64,000 nt of DNA from contig VGCE01000001.1 of NCBI GenBank assembly GCA_016870155.1, positions 1 to 64,000 of the forward strand. The letters are read 5' to 3'. Made by a program: the position numbers and the translations under genes. The DNA comes from Actinomycetota bacterium (GTDB lineage Bacteria > Actinomycetota > Thermoleophilia > Miltoncostaeales > Miltoncostaeaceae). The notes beneath the pieces are model-generated. The model was not told where the DNA came from. It saw only the letters and a program-made list of their open reading frames with translations, and ran no database searches. Positions 44,241-55,285 of this stretch are shown here, in pieces. The stretch's first letter is position 1, and the number at the start of each line of letters is the position of its first letter.

Positions 44241-45428
44241 CTAGTGGCCGGGCAGCGGGATCTCGGCCAGGTAGGGAGGGCCGGGAAGCGGCGCGAGGCC
44301 CAGGCGGCCCGCCGCGAGGTCGATGAGGGCGTCGCCGGCCACCTCACGCCGCCAGCCGCGCCCCAGGGGGAGTTCCTCGACGGCACCCTGCATGAGCACA
44401 CCTGCGAGGAAGGCGTCGACGTCGTCGCGCGTGGCCACGAGGGTGGGCGCCAGGTCGACGTCCGCTGATCGCGCCGTGAGCAGGATCTGCGCCAGCGGCG
44501 TCAGCGTGTCGAGCCGCGCCTGCACCTTCGCGGGCAGGGGCGGGCCCAGCGCGATGGGCGGGTCGCCCGCGGCCTCGTCCATGGCGGCGATGAGCGACTC
44601 GGCCTCGCGCTCGCGCATGGCCGATGGCACGCCGCGCTCGTCCAGCAGCACCCCGGGGCCCTTGGGCCGGCGGCGGGCGATCTCGATCAGCGTGCGGTCG
44701 GGCAGCAGCCAGCCCACGGGGCGGTCGCGGCGCCGGGCCTCCATCTCGCGCCACGCCGCGGCCCGGCGCAGCACGGCGCGCTCGGCCGGCTGCAGGCGGC
44801 CCTGGCCCTTCACCCTGCGCCATGCCTCGTAGGGGTCGGGAGCCACCCGGGCCGTGGGGCCGTAGCGGCGCTCGTGCTCCTCGAGGACCCACTCGGTGCG
44901 GCCCAGGACAGCGGCCCGACGCATGAGCGTATCGACCATCGCGAACAGGTGCGCCACGTCGGTGGCCGCATATTCGAGTTGGGCCGTGCTGAGGGGGCGG
45001 CGCGACCAGTCGGAGTACCCCTCGGTCTTGGGCACGCGGATGTCCAGCACCCGCTGCAGGAGGGCCCCCAGGCTCTGGCCGGCGCCGAGCCCCACGAAAC
45101 CCCCGATCAGCTGCGAGTCGAGCAGGTTGGTGGGACGCACGTCGAACCCCAGCGCGAACAGCGTGAGGTCGGCGCTCGGCGCGTGCATCACCACCTCCAC
45201 CGCTGGATCGGCCAGCAGCGCCGCGATGTCGTCGAGCGCGCCGCCCTCGACGGGGTCGATGAGGGCGATCTCGTCGGGGGTGGCCACCTGTGCGAGGCAG
45301 GGGATGGGCGCGTACGTGCGCTCCCACAGGAACTCCACGTCGAGGGCCATGCGCCCGTGGGTCCTCACGCGTCCGGCGAGGTCGGCGACCTCCTCGGGCG
45401 TGACGATGATGCTCGTCCGCTCGCTCAC
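44241..45428 (-). CDS. rnd: Ribonuclease D-like 3'-5' exonuclease with HRDC domain
   Basis: 395 residues. DEDD exonuclease motifs: MALDVEFLWERTY (ExoI Asp and Glu), VMHAPSADL (ExoII Asp), LEYAATDVAHL (ExoIII Tyr and Asp). A HRDC-type helical region follows (QPAERAVLRRAAAWREMEARRRDRP). It trims tRNA or other structured RNA. GTG 45428 with TAATCT 8 nt upstream. Confidence 0.92.
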   Translation of the reverse strand: MSERTSIIVTPEEVADLAGRVRTHGRMALDVEFLWERTYAPIPCLAQVATPDEIALIDPVEGGALDDIAALLADPAVEVVMHAPSADLTLFALGFDVRPTNLLDSQLIGGFVGLGAGQSLGALLQRVLDIRVPKTEGYSDWSRRPLSTAQLEYAATDVAHLFAMVDTLMRRAAVLGRTEWVLEEHERRYGPTARVAPDPYEAWRRVKGQGRLQPAERAVLRRAAAWREMEARRRDRPVGWLLPDRTLIEIARRRPKGPGVLLDERGVPSAMREREAESLIAAMDEAAGDPPIALGPPLPAKVQARLDTLTPLAQILLTARSADVDLAPTLVATRDDVDAFLAGVLMQGAVEELPLGRGWRREVAGDALIDLAAGRLGLAPLPGPPYLAEIPLPGH

Positions 45429-45429
45429 G

Positions 45430-45447
45430 ACGCCTAAGATTAGGCGT
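45430..45447. promoter_or_regulatory. Palindromic divergent promoter of rnd and the ABC-F gene
   Basis: The 20-bp gap is filled by ACGCCTAA-GA-TTAGGCGT, 8-bp arms around 2 nt. Plus TAAGAT (45435-45440) ends 8 nt before GTG 45449; minus TAATCT (45442-45437) ends 8 nt before GTG 45428. The hexamers overlap by four base pairs. Confidence 0.65.
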
Positions 45448-45448
45448 A

Positions 45449-47406
<1,958 letters not shown>

Positions 47407-47410
<4 letters not shown>

Positions 47411-48060
47411 ACGAACCGGGCTTCACCGACGACATCTACGCGCGCCTCACCGGCATCTGCACCCCGGTGCAGGTGCTGTCGGGTGATGAGCTTCCCGCGG
47501 CAGCCCTGCATGGGCCGATCGGCTTCGTCTCGGCGGGCCGCCTCGCGGTGGTGGTGGATGCCGAGGCGGGACGCACCCGCACCATCGCGCTGCTGCAGGA
47601 GGGCGACGCCCTCGCGCTCACCGGCGGCGGGTGGCCGGGCGCTCCGGGCGCACGCGTGCGCGCCGCCACCGATGCTGAGCTGCTGGTGCTCACCGGGTCG
47701 CTCGATGATGTGCTGTGCAGCGACTCCGCGCTGGCCGCGTGGATCATCCGCGCGCTGGCCTTCGCCGTGGCCGATCGCGAGCTCTCGGCGGCCATCGCGC
47801 TGGAGCCCCGCCTCGAGCGGCGCCTCATCCTCAAGCTGCGCCAGTTGGCCCAGCGCTGGGGCAAGGTCACGCCCGACGGGGTGAGGCTCGACCTGAGGGT
47901 CACCCACCAGGAGCTGGGCGACATGATCGGCGCGGCCCGCGAGTCGATCACGGTGGCGCTCGGCCGCCTGCAGGAGCAGGATGAGATCACCGTGCGCCGG
48001 CGCACGGTGGTGCTGCGCCAGATGGATGATCAGCCCGGGGCGGCCACCGACAGCGCGTAG
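47407..48060 (+). CDS. Crp/Fnr-family transcriptional regulator
   Basis: 217 residues. An N-terminal cyclic-nucleotide-binding-like barrel (PIGFVSAGRLAVVVDAEAGRTRTIALLQEGDAL) leads into a C-terminal winged helix LRVTHQELGDMIGAARESITVALGRL. No Fnr-type Cys cluster, so oxygen sensing by Fe-S is unlikely; the effector is unknown. It is translationally coupled to the ABC-F gene and converges on egtD with a 31-bp overlap. Confidence 0.88.
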
Positions 48061-49058
48061 CGCCCGAGCGGGTCCTCGTGCCAGGCCTCCAGCGCGAGCC
48101 CGGCGGCCTCGTACATCGCACGCACTGAGTCGGGCGTGAACTTGCACGAGATCTCGGTGCGGATCGTCGATCCGGCCTCGATGGGCACCACGATGCCCAA
48201 CCCGGCGATGTTCCACGCGATGTCGCGGCGGGCGCGCAGGTGCATCTCGATGCGCGACGCGCGGGCACTCCAGCGCGCCACGTGCGCGAAGCCGGCGGGG
48301 TCGGCGTCACCGGCGTAGGCGTGATTGACGTGCCGGATGATGTTGCGGTTGAACTCGGCGGTCACGCCCCGGGCGTCGTCGTACGCGCGCACCAGCACCT
48401 CCGGGTCGTGCGCGAGATCGGTGCCCATGAGCAGGCGGTCGCCGGGGCGCAGCAGGCGCGCGAGGCGGCGCATCATCGTGCGGCGCCCGGCCGGGTCGAG
48501 GTTGCCGATGGTGCTGCCGAGGAAGGCCACCATGCGCCGGCCGTCCGCGGGGCGGCGCGGGATGCGCGGGAGATGGCGTGAGAAGTCCCCCGCCACGCCG
48601 TGCACGCGCGTACCCGGATAGGCGGCGGCGATGTCGGCTGCGCTGGCCGCCACCGCCCCCGGGCTGATGTCGAACGGGATGAACCGGCGCAGCGTTCCCG
48701 CGCCCTCCATGGCATCGAGGATCGCCCGGGTCTTGCGGGCGGCGCCCGATCCGATCTCCACCAGCTCGGTGGTGCCCTGCCCGCTCACCAGCTCGTCGAT
48801 GCGGTCATCGAGGAGTGCCTGCTCGGTGCGCGTCTGGTAGTACTCGTCGAGGTCCGTGATGCGCTCGAACAGGTCGCAGCCGGCATCGTCGTAGAACCAG
48901 CGGGCGGGCATCCAAGGGCGCTGTGCGGTGAGGGCGCGGCGAAGCTCCTCGGCCGCGTGGGCGTCTCCAACTGCGGCCACGTGGCAGTCGAGGCGCCAGG
49001 GCAGGGCCTGTGCCTGCTGGATGCTCATGCGGCCGGGGGGCGTGGCGCGGGTGCTCAC
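48030..49058 (-). CDS. egtD: L-histidine N(alpha)-methyltransferase EgtD
   Basis: 342 residues. EgtD trimethylates histidine to hercynine. ARWFYDDAGCDLFERIT, LVEIGSGAARKT, FDISPGAVAASA, VAFLGSTIGNLDP and EFNRNI(I)RHVN are family marks. GTG 49058 overlaps the egtB stop as GTGA; an ATG at 49028 lies nearer the conserved part. It works with EgtB next door in ergothioneine synthesis. Confidence 0.94.
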   Translation of the reverse strand: MSTRATPPGRMSIQQAQALPWRLDCHVAAVGDAHAAEELRRALTAQRPWMPARWFYDDAGCDLFERITDLDEYYQTRTEQALLDDRIDELVSGQGTTELVEIGSGAARKTRAILDAMEGAGTLRRFIPFDISPGAVAASAADIAAAYPGTRVHGVAGDFSRHLPRIPRRPADGRRMVAFLGSTIGNLDPAGRRTMMRRLARLLRPGDRLLMGTDLAHDPEVLVRAYDDARGVTAEFNRNIIRHVNHAYAGDADPAGFAHVARWSARASRIEMHLRARRDIAWNIAGLGIVVPIEAGSTIRTEISCKFTPDSVRAMYEAAGLALEAWHEDPLGRYALSVAAPG

Positions 49059-50356
49059 GGGGCGTCCCAAGCCACCCGCACGCCGGCAAAGATCTGCCGG
49101 CGCTGGGGGAGGTCCCAGTTGCGGAACGTGGTGCGCGCCGCCACCGACTGCGTGGCCCACGAGCCGCCGCGCAGCACCCGGTACCCGTCGCGGAAGAACG
49201 GCTCGGCGTATTCGCGGTACGGGAATGCCCGGAAGCCCGGGTAGGCGTCGAACTCCGTGGACGTCCACTCCCAGACGTCCCCCATCATGTGCGCGCAGCC
49301 CGTGGGCGCCACGCCATCGGGGTAGGCGCCCGCGCGCGAGGGCCGGAACGAGACCTGGCCGAGGTTGGCGCGCCCGTCGTGGCGGGCGTTGCCCCAGGGG
49401 GCCCAGGCGTCATCCGGCGACGCCGGGTCGTGCCGGGCCGCGAACTCCCACTCGTGCTCAGTGGGCAGGCGCCCGCCGGCCCAGCGGGCATGCGCCTCGG
49501 CCTCGTGGAACGAGACGTGGCAGAGGATCTCCGCCGGGTCGACGTCCTCGGTGCACCCGAACCATGTGCGCGCCCATCCGCCCGCGCCGTCGGGCTGCCA
49601 GTGCAGCGGAGCCTCCACGCCCTCGCCCTGGCGCCATGCCCAGCCCCCGGGGCTCCAGAGGCGCTCGTCGTGGTAGCCGCCGTCGCGCATGAACTCCAGG
49701 TGCCGGCCGATGGTCACGGGGTTGCGGTCGAGGCGGAACGGGGCCACGTCGCGCACGTGCGCGGGCTTCTCGCAGTCGAGGGCGCCGCATGCGCCGTGCG
49801 CGCCCATCACGACGGTGCCTCCCGCGATGTGCACCGGTTCGGGGCCGCCGATGCGGTCGTCCCCCGGGGGCAGCGCACCCACGCAAGGCGAGTAGGCGCC
49901 TGGCGGCATGAGCTGCAGCGTCTGCAGCAGCGTCTCGTCGTGCTGGGCCTCGTGCTGCGCCACCATGTCCCACACGAAGCCGCCGGCAGTGAGCTCGGGG
50001 CCGTCGGGCGACATGTCGGCGTGGCGCATCACCTCGAGGGCCGCCCGGCGCACCGCCTGCATGTACTCGCGCGATTCGCGGCCGTCGAGGATGCGTATCT
50101 CGCCGCGCACGGCGCGGGGGGTCTCGAAGGCGTCGTAGGTGGCCTGCAGGTCGGGGTGCAGGGGCCGCTGCTCCGACAGCCGCGTGACGAGCCACAGCTC
50201 CTCATACGCCGCGATGTGCGCGAGGTCCCAGGCCGGGGGGCTCATGATGGGGTCGGGAGTGCGGCCCGCCCACTCGTCATCAAGGGGGGCCATGAGGCCG
50301 AGCGTCCGGTCGCGCACCTCCTCGAGGCGCGCGGACAGCACCTGCGCGGTGGACAT
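49055..50356 (-). CDS. egtB: Ergothioneine biosynthesis protein EgtB
   Basis: 433 residues. An N-terminal DinB-like helical domain bears the iron ligands His 47 (DLAHIAAYEE) and HEAQHDE (His 135, His 139). The C-terminal half is an FGE/sulfatase-modifying fold (GGRLPTEHEWEFAA, GDVWEWTSTEF, RVLRGGSWAT). EgtB joins hercynine to a thiol using O2. ATG 50356 with GGTGAGGAC upstream. egtA, egtC and egtE are not in the window. Confidence 0.94.
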   Translation of the reverse strand: MSTAQVLSARLEEVRDRTLGLMAPLDDEWAGRTPDPIMSPPAWDLAHIAAYEELWLVTRLSEQRPLHPDLQATYDAFETPRAVRGEIRILDGRESREYMQAVRRAALEVMRHADMSPDGPELTAGGFVWDMVAQHEAQHDETLLQTLQLMPPGAYSPCVGALPPGDDRIGGPEPVHIAGGTVVMGAHGACGALDCEKPAHVRDVAPFRLDRNPVTIGRHLEFMRDGGYHDERLWSPGGWAWRQGEGVEAPLHWQPDGAGGWARTWFGCTEDVDPAEILCHVSFHEAEAHARWAGGRLPTEHEWEFAARHDPASPDDAWAPWGNARHDGRANLGQVSFRPSRAGAYPDGVAPTGCAHMMGDVWEWTSTEFDAYPGFRAFPYREYAEPFFRDGYRVLRGGSWATQSVAARTTFRNWDLPQRRQIFAGVRVAWDAP

Positions 50357-50407
50357 GTCCTCACCTTGCCCGATCACGCACCGGGCCCCCGCATGGTGTG
50401 GCCGTAC

Positions 50408-50447
50408 GCCGCGTCACTTTGTGAGGCGGCTCACCGTCCGGCCGGAC
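50408..50447. repeat. Two inverted repeats between gltB and egtB
   Basis: GCCGCGTCAC-TTT-GTGAGGCGGC (50408-50430, one mismatch) is followed by the perfect palindrome GTCCGGCCGGAC (50436-50447). Both lie in the 143-bp gap after gltB and upstream of egtB on the same strand; they may end gltB transcription or act as an operator for egtB. No clear -10 for egtB was found. Confidence 0.35.
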
Positions 50448-50499
50448 CGCCCAGGCGGGCCACCACCACCTGACCCGCCGTCGCCCGCACCGCCCGGGG

Positions 50500-53400
50500 C
50501 TATTCGGTGGAGACGTTCGGGTCGGCCTGCTGGGTGACCGGGTGGATCGCGAGGAAGTGATCCTCCGGAGACTCGGCGAGGGGCGCCAGGCGCGCGGCCT
50601 CTGCATCCTGCCCCGATGCCGCCAGCGCGGCGCAGTAGGACGCCAGCAGTTCGCTGACGTTGTGGGCGTCCTCCGACTCGGCCTCGAACGACACCAGGCT
50701 GACCTTCGCCGCCTTCGAAAGGCGCCGGCGCACGGCCGCCTCGTCGAGGTTCCAGTCGGCCTCCTGGCGCACGTACACCACGCCGCCGGTCATGCCGGAG
50801 CACAGCCAGGGGCCGGGGTCGCCCAGCACCACCGCGCGGCCGCTGGTCATGTACTCGAACGCGAAGCCCTTGCAGTTGGCCCGGGCGCCGAGGGCGCCGA
50901 TGCGGTCGTCGATGGGGCCGTCGGGCTCGCCGCCCAGCACCATGTCGGCGCCCGACAGGCGGATGCCCGCGCGGGCGTCGGCGGCGCCCTGGATGAGGAA
51001 CAGCCCGCGTTGCGCGCCGTAGGCGAACGACTTGCCAACGTGGCCACCCACCCAGTCGCCGGAGTCCGACAGTGCCTTGAGCACCTGCACCTCGCCGCCC
51101 AGCGAGCACTTGCCCACGCCGTCCTGGGCACCCCCGGATACCCGGATGCGCACGCCCTCCACGTTGAAGGCCGCGAGGCCCGATCCCGTGGCCGCGCCGT
51201 CGGTGAACTGCAGGTCCACCAGGGTGCCCGCGTGACCCTCGGGGGCCGTCCGCGCCACCTGGGCGGTGAGCTCCTGCGGGGTGTGCAGACCGGTGCGGGC
51301 ACGTGCGATGACCCCGGCCAGGTCGGTGCCCAGGTTGCGGTCGCGGGCCGTGAGCTCGCTTTCCTCCACGGCCAGCACGGTGGCGGCCTCCAGGGCCTCC
51401 TGCGCGGCGTCGGGCGCGCGGTGCGGCGGCGGCGGGGTGAACGGGCGGAAGTACCGCTCGCCATCCTCCGGCGACCCGATGACGCGCTCCCGGGTCGGGG
51501 TGAGCAGGCCGCCCAAGTCCATCTCGGAGTGGTGCGTGATCTGGGCCAGGCGGTCGGCGTGGCCAACGAGGTCCTGGATGTTGTCCACGCCCATCTCGCC
51601 GGCGATGCGCCGCAGCGCCTCGCCCATCTCGGTGAAGTACCGCATGAGGGCCTCCACCGCGGGCTCGTACTCGCGCGGCACGAAGCGCTTGAGGCCGCGA
51701 TGCTCGGCTTCCTCCTCGTCGAGCTGCGTCGCGATGCCGACGTGGCAGGTGTCCAACTGGCAACCGCGGCAGATCGTGCAGCCGATGGCCACCATCGCGG
51801 CGGTGCCGTAGCCGAGCCGGTTGGCGCCCAGGCAGATGAGCTTGATGGCGTCCGCCGCGGTGCGCAGGCCACCGTCGGCCCAGATCTCCACCCGGTCGCG
51901 GATGCCCGCCTCCACCAGCGCGTGGTGGGCCAGCACGGTGCCGATCTCGCAGGGCAGGCCGGCGCGGCGAAGCGCGTGCAGGCGCGCGGCGCCGGTGCCG
52001 CCGTCGAAGCCCGACAGCGTGAGCACATCGGCGCCGGCCTTGGCGATGCCCACGGCGATGGTTCCCACCCCGGGCACCACCGGCACCTTCACGATCACCT
52101 TCGCGTACGGGTTCGCCGTCTTCAGCTCGTCGATGAGCTGGGCGAGATCTTCGATGGAGTAGAGGTCGTGGTTGTTCGACGGGCTGATTAGGTCGGACCC
52201 CACGGTGGCGTTGCGCGCCGCCGCGATGGCCTCGGTCACCTTCGAGCCGGGCAGGTGGCCGCCCTCGCCGGGCTTGGCGCCCTGGCCGATCTTGATCTCG
52301 ATCCACTCGCAGGCGTTCATGAGAAGTGACGACACGCCGAAGCGGCCGGAGGCGATCTGCACGCCGCGGTTCCTCGGATATTTGCCGTACATGTCGCGGA
52401 TCTCGCCGCCCTCGCCGTTCATGCACAGCATGTCGGCGCGGTACGCCGCCTCCGCATAGGCGCGGAAGGGCGTCTCGCCCTGGCTGCCGAACGACATGGA
52501 CGAGATCACGAAGGGCAGGTCCTGGTCGCCCACGCGGCTCGACACCCGGTCGGCCGGAAGCCGCTCGTCCTCGGGCGCCAGCTGGATTCCGATCGCGTGG
52601 CGCAGGGCCACGGGCTGCTCGTCCTCGAGCGCCTGGCAGGTCTCGGCGAACTCGTCGTAGCCGCGCTCGCTGGTGGCCACGCGGGCGAGCGCCTTCCACA
52701 CCTTGGGGTACATGCGCGGCAACTTGACCTTGCCCGCGCCGTCCTCGCCGGCGCGGATCTGCCGGCCCTGCTCGGCCAGCACGTCGAGGCGCGCGAAGTC
52801 GAGCCCACGGCCCTCCGATGCGCAGAAGCCGGGGATGCCCAGCAGGTCGAGCACCTCGGGCGCGATGCCGATTGCCGATACCAGGCGGCCGTAGCCGCGG
52901 ATCTCATGGATGCCAAGCGTCGAGAGCACCTTCTCCATGCCCTTCTGGAGCCCCTCGAGCAGGCGGCCGGCGGCGGCCTCGGGCTCGGGCGAGCCGTCAA
53001 CGGCCTGCTCCACCATGGCGTAGGGGCACAGCGCATCGGCGCCGAAGCCCACGGCCACCATGACGTCGTGCACGTTGCGGATGCCCACGGCCTTCAGCAC
53101 GATGCTCACCCGGCGTCGCAGGGCGACGCCCTCGTCGTCGTGCGCCTCGCGCAGCGCCTTGTCGACGGCGGCCACGGCGAGGTGCGGGTCCATCACGCGC
53201 TGTTGCGGGGTGGCAAGGCGGTCCTCCAGCACGAGGATCTCGGCGCCCGCGGCGACGGCGTCCACGGCCATCTCGCGCAGGCGGTCCGCGTGATCGCGCG
53301 TGGTGCCGTCGGCGGGGAAGTAAAGGGGAAGCCGCGCGTAGCGGTCAGCCCATGCGACCATGACATCCTCCATCATGGCTACGCCCTGGCCGGCGGCCAC

Positions 53401-55119
53401 GCGGCGCAGTTCGGGCAGGCTCACGTGCACGCACGGGCGCATGGCGCCGAGGATGATGGGCATGCGCAGCTCGCAGCGCTGCGGCGGGACGGGCTCCAGG
53501 CCCGCGATCGGCGGGCGACGGCCCAGCACCACGCGCGTGGAGAAATGCTCCACCTCGCGCTCGCGGTCAATCGCCGGGTTGGTGACCACGGCCACGGTCT
53601 CCTGCAGGTAGTCCGACACCGGGAGCGCCACGGGCGAGAGCGGTCCGAGGGGGCCATCCCATCCGAGCGACCCGATGGGCTCGGCGCCACGGTCGGCGTG
53701 GAACTGCACCTGCTGCTTGTCGCCGTCGATCCAGCCGGCAGAGGCCAGCAGGTCGTCGAGCGGCACGTCGTCGTCGCCGGCGGGCGGCATCAGGTCGGCG
53801 CCGTCGCCCACGGGCTCGAGGCCGCCGGCGAGGCGGGCGCGGGCCTCGGCGTGGGGCAGGCCGCCACGGGCGCAGGCGCGCGCCAGCACCTCGCGCTGCA
53901 CCTCGGGGTACGACAGCACCTGCGGCACGCCGTCGTCGCCGCTGATGAGCGCGATCTTCTCGCCGGGGGCGAGCGGGCGCGGATCGGCCGTGAGCTCGTG
54001 CACGGGGATGATCCCCGGCTCCGACGACGCCACGTAGATGTCGGCGGTCTCCACCCACCAGAGCGGGCGCAGGCCGAGCGCGTCCACCGAGAACACCATC
54101 TCGTCATACGCACGGGCGGCCAGGGCCACCGGGCCCTGGGCGTACGGGCCCCAGGCCTCGCGGTAATGCACGTAGAGGTCCTGCAGGTCGGTGGGAAGGC
54201 GGTGCACCTCGCCGAGGATCGGCGGCAGCGCGAACTCCACGGCCTCGATCAGCGAGAGGCCCTTTTCGAAGATGAGCCCCTCGAGCAGGCGGTTGAGGTC
54301 CTGCGAGTCGGATCCGTCGCGCGTGATGGGAAGCCCCAACTGGCCGCACTGCTCGCGCAGCTGCGCGATGGTGTTGATCTCGCCGTTGTGGCCGAGGATC
54401 GCGAATGGCTGCACGCGGCTGAAGGTCGGGTAGGTGTTGGTGGAGTAGCGGTTGTGCGCGATGACGCGCGACGACCCGAACGCCGGGTCGGCAAGCTCCG
54501 GGTAGAACGCCGGGAGCACCATGGGCTGGCCCAGCACCTTGTAGACGCAGTCGTTTGCCGAGAACGAGGCCACGTGGCACGTGAGGTCGCGCTCGATGGC
54601 CACCATCGCGCGATAGCACTCGCGCGATGCGGTGGCGGCGTCGCCGGCCAGCAGCGCCAGCTGCCAGAACACCGGCGGGTTCTCGGCGGCGCGCGGGCCC
54701 AGGGCCGAGTGGTCGATCTCGCCCTCGCGGCTGATCAGCACCTCGAAGCCGTGCAGGCGGGCGATGTCGACGAGGCGGGGGAGCTCCTCGTCGGCCTCGG
54801 ATGAGCCCTCGAAGAACACGTGCGCCACCACGAAGCGGGGGTCGTCGGCAGCTGCGGGGTCGAGGCCCTCGGTTGCGAGGCGCGAGGCCCACACGGCGCG
54901 AGGGATGTCCACCTGCAGCCCCGACCCATCGCCTTCGCCGTCAACGCTGCCGGCGCGGTGCACCATCATGTCGAGCCCCAGGAGCGCGCGATCGACGATG
55001 GCGCGGCTCGGCCTGCCGTCACGGGTGGCGAAGGCCGCGAGCGCGCAGGCGTCGTGCTCCTTCAGCTCCGGGAGGCCCGGGGGAGGGGTGGTTGCGAATG
55101 GCGCAGGCGTCGTCGTCAC
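50500..55119 (-). CDS. gltB: Glutamate synthase large subunit
   Basis: 1539 residues, full length. Class II amidotransferase domain with the nucleophile Cys in EHDACALAAF after a ~24-residue propeptide, and HNGEINT; the usual Cys-Gly is Cys-Ala. The central FMN-barrel domain has MNGEGGEIRDMYG, GQGAKPGEGGHLPG and the 3Fe-4S cluster CTICRGCQLDTC. The C-terminal GXGXG beta-helix follows. The small subunit gene gltD is not adjacent. GTG 55119. Confidence 0.96.
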   Translation of the reverse strand: MTTTPAPFATTPPPGLPELKEHDACALAAFATRDGRPSRAIVDRALLGLDMMVHRAGSVDGEGDGSGLQVDIPRAVWASRLATEGLDPAAADDPRFVVAHVFFEGSSEADEELPRLVDIARLHGFEVLISREGEIDHSALGPRAAENPPVFWQLALLAGDAATASRECYRAMVAIERDLTCHVASFSANDCVYKVLGQPMVLPAFYPELADPAFGSSRVIAHNRYSTNTYPTFSRVQPFAILGHNGEINTIAQLREQCGQLGLPITRDGSDSQDLNRLLEGLIFEKGLSLIEAVEFALPPILGEVHRLPTDLQDLYVHYREAWGPYAQGPVALAARAYDEMVFSVDALGLRPLWWVETADIYVASSEPGIIPVHELTADPRPLAPGEKIALISGDDGVPQVLSYPEVQREVLARACARGGLPHAEARARLAGGLEPVGDGADLMPPAGDDDVPLDDLLASAGWIDGDKQQVQFHADRGAEPIGSLGWDGPLGPLSPVALPVSDYLQETVAVVTNPAIDREREVEHFSTRVVLGRRPPIAGLEPVPPQRCELRMPIILGAMRPCVHVSLPELRRVAAGQGVAMMEDVMVAWADRYARLPLYFPADGTTRDHADRLREMAVDAVAAGAEILVLEDRLATPQQRVMDPHLAVAAVDKALREAHDDEGVALRRRVSIVLKAVGIRNVHDVMVAVGFGADALCPYAMVEQAVDGSPEPEAAAGRLLEGLQKGMEKVLSTLGIHEIRGYGRLVSAIGIAPEVLDLLGIPGFCASEGRGLDFARLDVLAEQGRQIRAGEDGAGKVKLPRMYPKVWKALARVATSERGYDEFAETCQALEDEQPVALRHAIGIQLAPEDERLPADRVSSRVGDQDLPFVISSMSFGSQGETPFRAYAEAAYRADMLCMNGEGGEIRDMYGKYPRNRGVQIASGRFGVSSLLMNACEWIEIKIGQGAKPGEGGHLPGSKVTEAIAAARNATVGSDLISPSNNHDLYSIEDLAQLIDELKTANPYAKVIVKVPVVPGVGTIAVGIAKAGADVLTLSGFDGGTGAARLHALRRAGLPCEIGTVLAHHALVEAGIRDRVEIWADGGLRTAADAIKLICLGANRLGYGTAAMVAIGCTICRGCQLDTCHVGIATQLDEEEAEHRGLKRFVPREYEPAVEALMRYFTEMGEALRRIAGEMGVDNIQDLVGHADRLAQITHHSEMDLGGLLTPTRERVIGSPEDGERYFRPFTPPPPHRAPDAAQEALEAATVLAVEESELTARDRNLGTDLAGVIARARTGLHTPQELTAQVARTAPEGHAGTLVDLQFTDGAATGSGLAAFNVEGVRIRVSGGAQDGVGKCSLGGEVQVLKALSDSGDWVGGHVGKSFAYGAQRGLFLIQGAADARAGIRLSGADMVLGGEPDGPIDDRIGALGARANCKGFAFEYMTSGRAVVLGDPGPWLCSGMTGGVVYVRQEADWNLDEAAVRRRLSKAAKVSLVSFEAESEDAHNVSELLASYCAALAASGQDAEAARLAPLAESPEDHFLAIHPVTQQADPNVSTE

Positions 55120-55135
55120 GTGCTGCCTCTCAGGT

Positions 55136-55184
55136 CAAGTGGGTACGACCGCGCGGGACCGGCCGCGGTCGGGCCAAGTGGGTA
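55136..55184. repeat. Direct repeats upstream of gltB
   Basis: CAAGTGGGTA occurs at 55136-55145 and again at 55175-55184, 39 bp apart, in the 166-bp gap between gltB and the rhomboid gene. The spacing and position suit a regulator of gltB; no other gene lies in the gap. Confidence 0.4.
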
Positions 55185-55271
55185 GTGAAGCCGCCCGGAA
55201 CCCCCCTGTCAACGGGCGACATGACCCGTCCTCAGGGTACCGAACGCCCCATGGCCATGGGGAAAGCGGGA

Positions 55272-55277
55272 TACCAT
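55272..55277 (+). promoter_or_regulatory. -10 element of a probable leaderless rhomboid promoter
   Basis: TACCAT ends 8 nt before GTG 55286. Confidence 0.5.
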
Positions 55278-55285
55278 GGCGCCAA

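Noticed and set aside
52597-54804. 735-residue plus-strand open frame inside gltB
   Set aside because: Antisense to gltB; His/Gly/Arg-rich, no domain.
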